Shown here piece by piece: positions 6,927-12,079 of a stretch of DNA of 12,079 nucleotides. The notes beneath the pieces are model-generated. The model searched no databases, had not been told where the DNA came from, and saw nothing but the letters and a program-made list of their open reading frames with translations. The stretch spans positions 1 through 12,079 of the forward strand of contig CASBPW010000328.1 in assembly GCA_949127685.1 (NCBI GenBank), given 5' to 3'. The translations under genes and the position numbers were made by a program. The stretch is from Candidatus Sivonenia alaskensis PMM_0068. GTDB lineage: Bacteria > Cyanobacteriota > Cyanobacteriia > Gloeobacterales > PMM-0068. The first letter of the stretch is position 1, and each line of letters starts with the position of its first letter.

Positions 6927-9008
6927 CTATTGAGGAAGAGACGTAAACGGGGACCCATGGCTTTCTACAGCCGCTTCCATAGAATCCTCCAAGATGGGCG
7001 CATTTTCTGTTACCTGAAAGCGGTCTGTGGAGGCTTCGAGACTGTTGGAGACAGATACTAGCTTTTGGAGGGAGCGAGAAACGCGATGGGCTTCTTCTGA
7101 AGTGGTTTGGGCGGTAACTTCTACCCCTTCCATAACCTTCGCTACGATACGAGCTGTTTCTTCTTGACTGACGGCGGTATTAGCAATACCTGAAACCAGT
7201 TCGTCAATCTGGCGTGAAACGGTGATGATCTCATCCAGGGAAGCCTTGGCTTGTTGCGCCACCGCTGTTCCTTGGATGACTTGGTTGATTCCGGTGTCCA
7301 TGGCTGCCATCACACCACTGGTCTCCGATTGAATGTTCAGTACAATCTGTTCGATTTCTCGGGTGGCTTTCGCCGCACGGTCCGCCAGTTGGCGCACTTC
7401 ATCGGCTACGATGGCAAAACCCCGTCCTGCTTCTCCAGCCCGTACCGCTTCAATACTGGCGTTCAATGCGAGGAGGTTGGTCCGAGAGGATAGCTGGTTG
7501 ATCAGAGCAACGATTTTAGAAATCTCTTGGGTGGATTCTGCCAGCCGCTTTACTTTCTTGCCTGTTTCAGAGACAGTTTCGCGGATCGACAAAATGCCTG
7601 CTACGGTTCTTTCTACCGCCTCACCCCCCTGTGCTGCAGTCTCACTAGCTCGACGGGCCACAGTTTCTGCCGTGCGAGCGTTGGTGGCTACCTGCTGAAT
7701 GGACTTAGTCATATTGCGAAAGGCGCCGAGGGTTTGACCGATTTCCTCTGATTGGCGCAAGGCATCGGTAGAGAGGCCACGGGCGAATTGCTCGTTCTCT
7801 AAAGCAGAAAGGCTAACTTCACCTGCCGTTCGTTTGACCTGGCGGACCAATTGGCTAAGGTTCTGAATAGTCAGGTTGAAGGAGTCGGCTACGGCTCCCA
7901 TAATGTCTGCGGTAACTTCTGCCTGCACGGTGAGGTCTCCCCGTGCCGCACCCTCAACCTCATCCAAAAGTTTGATCACTTGACGTTGTAAGTCTTCTTT
8001 TTCTTGCTTCTGTCTGCTGGATTCTTGCTGCTGTCCCTGCAAAAAGGTACTAATCTTCCCCATCAAGTTCTTAGCGGGGTCCGTCAGTTTCCCAGCCGTT
8101 TGAGACAGCAGGAGCCAGGAAGCGGCGGTGCCGATCAGCATCGGTACCCCGTAATAAGTAGCCTTTACAATAGGAAGCCCTTCGCTGACGGCCCACCCTA
8201 GACCTAATAGGCTCCCTAGTCCGGGGATCAGGGCGATAGGGATCAAGACTTTGCCGATTTTCGCTTGGCGTGCAATGGCGTTTTCGAAGTCTGCTGCGTT
8301 CAGAATCTCTTCTTGAAGGTTGAGGGGTTCGTTGAACGCTAATGCCTTGGAAGAGCGGTCTTCTGACGGAGTGCTTAGCATGGGGCTCGGTAAGGGCATG
8401 TCAGCATAGGCGCTTTCTGCTTTCAGGTCGTTCATCATTTTTCCATTCATTGCTTCTTGACTGGGCTCATTTGAAAGTGCTGTCGAAAGGTTAAGTTCTA
8501 GGGGCGGAGCAGAATGGGGTTCAAGATAGAAATTTTCATAGGCGATAGATTCCCCTTGCCCTAAGGTCTCTCTAGTTTCTTCCGACAAGAAATCTGTAGG
8601 CCCCAAATTGACGGGAGTGATGGGAGCAAAAGTTAGTTCAGATTCTGCCTGGGCAAACATGGGCTCTACGGATTCGTAACTTGCCCTTTCAAAGAAGGGC
8701 TCAGGCTCGACTGGGACCATGCGGTTGCTTACCGCTTGGTGTTCCATATTTTCTAAGTCCAATCGTTGTAATGCCTTGTTGGCGGTTTGGTGAATTTCGG
8801 AATCAGCATTCAGCGCTAAAACCTGCTCATATTGGGTCCGCGCCATGTCCGGACAACCGATTTGCTGCTGGGCCGAGGCCAGCCAGAGACGAAGATTTGG
8901 GTCTTCGGGCCGGGCATCTACAAGATGGGTAAACAGCTTGACAGCTTCCTCATAGTTCTCCTGAGCGAAAGCCTCTACTGCTTGTTGATATTCGGTTGCC
9001 GAAACCAT
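6927..9008 (-). CDS. hmpD: Methyl-accepting chemotaxis protein with TPR-like N-terminus (HmpD/PilJ type)
   Basis: This 693-residue receptor should form arrays with HmpC and HmpE. Residues 4-71 look like two TPR-type helical hairpins ([15 protein letters not shown], then [17 protein letters not shown]). A low-complexity, Glu/Ser/Pro-rich linker runs to about 240. Two hydrophobic segments (about 253-275 and 284-303) are separated by under ten residues, so almost nothing is exposed to the periplasm. A HAMP-like region follows (about 340-395, with [11 protein letters not shown]). The coiled-coil signalling domain has its conserved hairpin tip around [20 protein letters not shown] (511-530). The protein thus probably senses inside the cell or through partners. 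I see none of the GAF domains of phototaxis receptors such as PixJ. ATG 9008 has GAGGT (9015-9019) six bases upstream. It lies 49 bases after hmpC. Confidence 0.92.
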   Translation of the reverse strand: MVSATEYQQAVEAFAQENYEEAVKLFTHLVDARPEDPNLRLWLASAQQQIGCPDMARTQYEQVLALNADSEIHQTANKALQRLDLENMEHQAVSNRMVPVEPEPFFERASYESVEPMFAQAESELTFAPITPVNLGPTDFLSEETRETLGQGESIAYENFYLEPHSAPPLELNLSTALSNEPSQEAMNGKMMNDLKAESAYADMPLPSPMLSTPSEDRSSKALAFNEPLNLQEEILNAADFENAIARQAKIGKVLIPIALIPGLGSLLGLGWAVSEGLPIVKATYYGVPMLIGTAASWLLLSQTAGKLTDPAKNLMGKISTFLQGQQQESSRQKQEKEDLQRQVIKLLDEVEGAARGDLTVQAEVTADIMGAVADSFNLTIQNLSQLVRQVKRTAGEVSLSALENEQFARGLSTDALRQSEEIGQTLGAFRNMTKSIQQVATNARTAETVARRASETAAQGGEAVERTVAGILSIRETVSETGKKVKRLAESTQEISKIVALINQLSSRTNLLALNASIEAVRAGEAGRGFAIVADEVRQLADRAAKATREIEQIVLNIQSETSGVMAAMDTGINQVIQGTAVAQQAKASLDEIITVSRQIDELVSGIANTAVSQEETARIVAKVMEGVEVTAQTTSEEAHRVSRSLQKLVSVSNSLEASTDRFQVTENAPILEDSMEAAVESHGSPFTSLPQ

Positions 9009-9057
9009 GGTCCTACCTCTTGTGAAAACTCATCTTGCGAATGATCGGGAGTCCGTC

Positions 9058-9627
9058 TTATGCCGCTGCCCATTGTTTGGCGTTGATAATGGAGCCTGAA
9101 GCGAGCAGGATCACGGGTCTCTCCTCGGTATAGAATTTCCCCTGAACATGTTGGGCCAACCCTTCCTCAAGAGATTCATCAGGAAATTCATGAGGGTTAC
9201 TTTTGATCTGATCGACATCTACCCAGGCCATGCCTTGAATGTCTTGAACTGCCAAACCTAAGACTCCTTCCCCCTCTTGAATAACAATCACGGAACAGGG
9301 GCCGACCAGATCGGTCATAGCCTGGCCATAGAGTTGGCGAAGGTCCAAAATCCAGATAATTTCTCCCCTTAAATTAAAGGTTCCCAAAAGAAGAGAAGAG
9401 ATATTGGGCATGGGCGTAATCTGCTCCGGCAAAATCTCCACTACTTCCACCACGGAGGTAGCTACGAAGGCAAACTGTTCTGTGCCAGACAAGCCAAAGC
9501 GCAAGTACAGATCTCCCTGTGGTATGAGCACAGGGGGAGACTCGTTCACCGGCGTAAGGGCTGTCCCCCTGAAAGCCTCGTGATCGATTTTGTTCGAGTC
9601 TTGCTGTATGTTCAAGTCTTGTTTCAT
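9058..9627 (-). CDS. hmpC: CheW-like adaptor (HmpC/PilI type)
   Basis: This 189-residue protein has one CheW domain (about 38-180). It couples the receptor HmpD to the kinase HmpE in the signalling array. The domain opens with YLRFGLSGTEQFAFV (41-55) and has the diagnostic FNLRGEIIWILDLR (84-97). It closes with VILLASGSIINAKQW (172-186), typical of PilI-like proteins. The first 37 residues are polar and low in complexity, an extension beyond the minimal CheW. ATG 9627 lies only six bases after the hmpB stop. The ribosome site is weak (GAGA, about nine bases upstream), which fits translational coupling to hmpB. Cytoplasmic. Confidence 0.92.
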   Translation of the reverse strand: MKQDLNIQQDSNKIDHEAFRGTALTPVNESPPVLIPQGDLYLRFGLSGTEQFAFVATSVVEVVEILPEQITPMPNISSLLLGTFNLRGEIIWILDLRQLYGQAMTDLVGPCSVIVIQEGEGVLGLAVQDIQGMAWVDVDQIKSNPHEFPDESLEEGLAQHVQGKFYTEERPVILLASGSIINAKQWAAA

Positions 9628-9633
9628 GCAGAC

Positions 9634-9999
9634 TTATCTCTTAAGTAGGGTTCTGATGGTTTGAATCAGTTCTTGGGGGATAAAAGGTTTGACGATGTAG
9701 GCATCCGCTCCCTGTTTCATTCCCCAATAGCGGTCAAATTCTTCCCCTTTGGAACTGCACATTACAACAGGTACCTGCTGGGTAACAGGGTTGGACTTAA
9801 GCCTGCGGCATACTTCATAGCCATTGAGCCGAGGCATGATGATGTCTAAAACTACAAGATCAGGACGGATACGCTCTACCTGATTGAGGGCTTCAAGTCC
9901 ATCCTGAACAGAGATTACTTCGATGCCACTATTGCGGAGCACACCAGCAATCATCTCTCGCTGAGCTAAATTGTCTTCGACCAGCATTACGGTGCTCAT
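9634..9999 (-). CDS. hmpB: Stand-alone CheY-like response regulator (HmpB/PilH type)
   Basis: This 121-residue protein is a single receiver domain with no output domain. The acid pair is E8/D9 (LVEDN), the phospho-acceptor is D52 (LVVLDIIMP), the switch serine is S82 (MCSSK) and the conserved lysine is K104 (IVKPF). As a PilH-type regulator it probably accepts phosphate from HmpE and either acts on the pilus motor or serves as a phosphate sink. Which of these cannot be told from sequence. ATG 9999 has GAGGA (10004-10008) four bases upstream, and that site overlaps the hmpA stop codon. The gap to hmpA is seven bases and to hmpC six, so the three are surely co-transcribed and perhaps translationally coupled. 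Confidence 0.95.
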   Translation of the reverse strand: MSTVMLVEDNLAQREMIAGVLRNSGIEVISVQDGLEALNQVERIRPDLVVLDIIMPRLNGYEVCRRLKSNPVTQQVPVVMCSSKGEEFDRYWGMKQGADAYIVKPFIPQELIQTIRTLLKR

Positions 10000-10006
10000 A
10001 GCATCC

Positions 10007-11170
10007 TCAAGAAAGGGTTACAGAAGAAGAGGGAGAAGACACAGTGCTGTCCTCAGCAGAGCCCACGTACTTATCAACAATGGCCAAAAGATCCTGCTCC
10101 CCGAAAGGTTTGGTCAGATACTCGGTGGCCCCAGCCATACGGGCTCTGACCCGGTCAATGAAGCCATCTTTTCCGGTGAGCATGACAACCGGAGTTTTAT
10201 GAAAAGCTCCTGATTTTCGGATCATGGCGCACAGTTCATAGCCATCCATCTTGGGCATGGCAATATCCATGAGAATGAGGTCAGGCATCAGTTTGTACAA
10301 ATCCGCAATCGCTTTGACAGGATTGGCGATGGTATGCACTTGGTAACCTCTGCCGCCCAGGAAGTTTTCCACACTTTTCTGAATGACAATACTGTCATCA
10401 ATGCAGACTACAACCCGGTTCCCTGTAGTATTGCTCGGCATCAGCCTAGGCGAAACTTCCAAGTCGTGAATACCCAAAATTCCCTGCTCTACGTAAGGCA
10501 TAATTGCCTTGGTGACGGTCACTACATCACGGCAAAGGAATCGAGCAATAGAGCGAAGGCTATGGGTTCCGTTTATCCAGCGGACCAGCTGATCATAGGC
10601 TGCTTGAGGAAGCTTTTGCTGTAGTAGTTCTTGGGAACTGATGAAAGGACGCTGCTCCGGGGAGAGCACGCGAGGTTTAAGCTTCTGCCACTCCGTCATC
10701 CGTGCGCTTACCCGTTTTAAGATCGAGCCCACTTCCATGGGGAGCAAAGCGGTTGAGACGGGTGTCTTGTCATCAAAGATAAAAGAGCCCTGGTTCAAAC
10801 CTATAATATCGAAAAATACTTCCTCGACCATGGCTTGAATGATTTGTTTGGCTTGGGCTTCGTTAAGGTTTCTCTGGTCGACCAATTGGATCAAAAAAGC
10901 GTGCTCTGGAAACGTTTGATCGGCGGAAGGTTCCATCGAAACATGTTGTCCCTCGACGAGATGTCCTAGGTTAAAGCGCTGCAAATAGTCTTTCAGGCGC
11001 TTAAATCCACCTTCGGTCTCAGCGGCGTAAACACAGCGCCCCTGTTCGAAGGAGACAATCCAGAATCGGTTCTTCTGTTCTGTTTCCAGAAAAAGTTCTC
11101 CGGAGCGTTGGCCCAATTCAATGAGTTGAAGAAGGCTCGTGGCATCCATTTCGTGGAGTTTTCCCTGCAT
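10007..11170 (-). CDS. hmpA: PATAN-domain (DUF4388) response regulator, PatA-like (HmpA/PilG type)
   Basis: The 387-residue protein has an N-terminal PATAN/DUF4388 region (about 1-165, starting MQGKLHEMDATSLLQLIELGQRSGELFLE-like), a middle helical segment and a C-terminal receiver (about 251-370). In this numbering the acid pair is D258/D259, the phospho-acceptor D302 (LILMDIAMP), T332 and K354 (LTKPF). PATAN-CheY proteins are the cyanobacterial PilG counterparts. Some of them bind the pilus extension motor PilB and set the direction of movement. I chose ATG 11170 over ATG 11176, two codons upstream, because AAGGG sits six bases before the former and directly abuts the latter. It is the first gene of the operon. 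Residues 371-387 are a Ser-rich tail. Its own promoter was not identified. Confidence 0.93.
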   Translation of the reverse strand: MQGKLHEMDATSLLQLIELGQRSGELFLETEQKNRFWIVSFEQGRCVYAAETEGGFKRLKDYLQRFNLGHLVEGQHVSMEPSADQTFPEHAFLIQLVDQRNLNEAQAKQIIQAMVEEVFFDIIGLNQGSFIFDDKTPVSTALLPMEVGSILKRVSARMTEWQKLKPRVLSPEQRPFISSQELLQQKLPQAAYDQLVRWINGTHSLRSIARFLCRDVVTVTKAIMPYVEQGILGIHDLEVSPRLMPSNTTGNRVVVCIDDSIVIQKSVENFLGGRGYQVHTIANPVKAIADLYKLMPDLILMDIAMPKMDGYELCAMIRKSGAFHKTPVVMLTGKDGFIDRVRARMAGATEYLTKPFGEQDLLAIVDKYVGSAEDSTVSSPSSSVTLS

Positions 11171-11461
11171 CGGCATCCCTTGTCTTGATGGTGATGATTT
11201 GTGATCCTTTGCCAGGCAAGGACCGTTCGTTACTCAGCAGAAGCAACACCATGGGTCGTTACGCACTATGGAGTAGCCTGATCTCAGTCTTCCCCCTGCA
11301 GCCTTTCAGACCTCTCGGTCTAGTATGAAGATCCGGTGAATTCTCTGTGTATCTGAGGGTTTAAGGCCCCATTCGAATTTCACACGTTTGTAATAATACC
11401 CGCAGGGGAAAAGGGTAGACTGATCTACAAAGACCCGTTAACCTTTACCCCTAATCAAAAC
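11171..11461. promoter_or_regulatory. Divergent hmpA-hmpF intergenic region
   Basis: These 291 bases must hold the promoters of both the hmpABCDE operon and hmpF. There is an imperfect dyad, CCTTTGCC-A-GGCAAGG (11206-11221), centred 44 bases upstream of the hmpA start. Two short hairpins are AGACC/GGTCT (11308-11321) and GTAGA/TCTAC (11415-11428). The last lies in the probable hmpF leader. No convincing -10/-35 pair was found for hmpA. No stem is followed by a T-run. Confidence 0.5.
11389..11397 (+). promoter_or_regulatory. Candidate extended -10 box for hmpF
   Basis: TGTAATAAT (11389-11397) fits an extended -10 element: TG, one base, then AATAAT, which matches TATAAT at five of six positions. 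No good -35 is present, as is usual for extended -10 promoters. A start a few bases downstream would give a leader of about 55-60 bases before the hmpF GTG, containing the GTAGA/TCTAC hairpin (11415-11428). Confidence 0.3.
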
Positions 11462-12079
11462 GTGCGCTACTTAGGAATCATTCAGCGCAAGAGCAAAACT
11501 TTTCTTGGCCAGCAGGAGCTTCACCTGCTAGCGAAAGAAGAGGGCGAGTATGTTTGGAAAGCGACCCAAGGTCAGTTTTCTTCGGATTTGTTAAACCGAT
11601 TTGGGCTTGGCGCTATGGTGATTGCAGAAATCACGCAAGGAGGACAGCTCCAGCGTGTAGAAGATGCAGCCCCCCATCTTGTAGCCATTCTTCAAGGCTT
11701 TGTTCGCTACACCGATAATTTGCGCAATCAGTCCAGTGAGATAGATCTTTGGCGGAATGCCCTTGATCTCCAAGCAAAAGCGTTTTCAGACCGGGAGCAG
11801 GAGCTGCTGGATTGGGAAAATCGCCTTGCTTTGTTTCAGCAGGAATTGGGCATACAGCAAAGTCCATCGGAGGAAAACGCCTTAGCAGGCGAGAACGTTA
11901 CTCACAATGATCAAGCAGAGTCGTCTAAGCTGCGCTCCGTTATAGAAGAAAAAGAGCAGCAGCTCATCTATATGCGTGATCAGCTAGAAGAACTGAGGAA
12001 CAAAGTTCAAGGGCAAGACCAACATTGGCAAACACTCCAAACTGCCAATGCAAGCTTACAGGTAGAGCTGGAGCAGGCC
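11462..12079 (+). CDS. hmpF: HmpF-like coiled-coil pilus motility protein, 5' part (cut by window end)
   Basis: The frame opens at GTG 11462 and stays open for 206 codons to the window edge. The N-terminus VRYLGIIQRKSKTFLG, a globular part of about 85 residues (EYVWKATQG, LGAMVIAEITQGGQLQRVE, APHLVAILQGFVRYTDNLR) and then long Glu/Gln-rich heptad sequence (about 86-206) match my memory of cyanobacterial HmpF. That protein concentrates at cell poles and is needed for type IV pilus activity and directed motility in Nostoc. Divergent orientation next to hmpA is also the Nostoc arrangement. There is no ATG upstream in frame and no clear ribosome binding site at the GTG. The next in-frame ATG is about codon 51 and would remove the conserved N-terminus. 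The C-terminal end is not visible. The family call is an inference from N-terminal pattern, coiled coil and context. Confidence 0.75.
   Translation, partial: MRYLGIIQRKSKTFLGQQELHLLAKEEGEYVWKATQGQFSSDLLNRFGLGAMVIAEITQGGQLQRVEDAAPHLVAILQGFVRYTDNLRNQSSEIDLWRNALDLQAKAFSDREQELLDWENRLALFQQELGIQQSPSEENALAGENVTHNDQAESSKLRSVIEEKEQQLIYMRDQLEELRNKVQGQDQHWQTLQTANASLQVELEQA

Noticed and set aside
11591..11867. Two minus-strand frames inside hmpF
   Set aside because: Antisense shadows of a well-supported coiled-coil coding frame.
1..12079. CRISPR array, tRNA, rRNA or intact insertion sequence
   Set aside because: No regularly spaced repeats, no cloverleaf-like segment and no transposase frame were seen by eye.

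Overview
The window reads as cyanobacterial chromosome (or large plasmid) DNA of moderate GC content. The strongest evidence is a complete set of type IV pilus chemotaxis-like genes in the cyanobacterial hmpABCDE order (also called pilG-H-I-J-L, tax3 type). A divergent gene whose N-terminus looks like the cyanobacterial motility protein HmpF lies next to it. I cannot name the species. An Acaryochloris-like or similar motile cyanobacterium is a guess only.

Layout. Positions 1-2965 are an accessory-looking stretch of small, unrelated genes and debris. It holds a VOC-fold protein on the minus strand (159-518) and a four-helix small membrane protein (823-1179). These are followed by an SRAP/YedK-type abasic-site protein (1302-1973) and a class I SAM methyltransferase broken by one in-frame TGA (2019-2636). 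A GC-rich stretch of gene debris (about 2720-2965) closes the region. Between the first two genes lies an imperfect inverted repeat whose arms carry -10-like sequences pointing outward (579-663). Short inverted repeats and GTTAGGC-like cores around the membrane-protein gene hint at old integron-cassette ends, but no full attC site can be drawn.

Positions 2966-11170, all on the minus strand, are the hmp operon. In transcription order it reads: PATAN-receiver protein HmpA, stand-alone receiver HmpB, CheW-like adaptor HmpC, methyl-accepting protein HmpD, and CheA-receiver hybrid kinase HmpE. Gaps are 7, 6, 49 and 22 bases, so co-transcription is likely. From knowledge of the family, HmpD arrays signal through HmpC to HmpE. 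HmpE passes phosphate to its own receiver and to HmpA/HmpB, controlling type IV pilus activity and the direction of twitching or phototactic movement. HmpD here has an N-terminal TPR-like region and a tight transmembrane hairpin in place of a periplasmic sensor. HmpE has two intact Hpt domains plus a third that seems to have lost its histidine.

Positions 11171-11461 are the divergent intergenic region, and 11462-12079 is the 5' part of hmpF, cut by the window end. I see no clearly new system. The points most worth a second look are the single-codon break in the methyltransferase, the debris joined in frame to the end of hmpE, the inverted-repeat divergent-promoter region, and the unusual sensor and phosphotransfer architectures.
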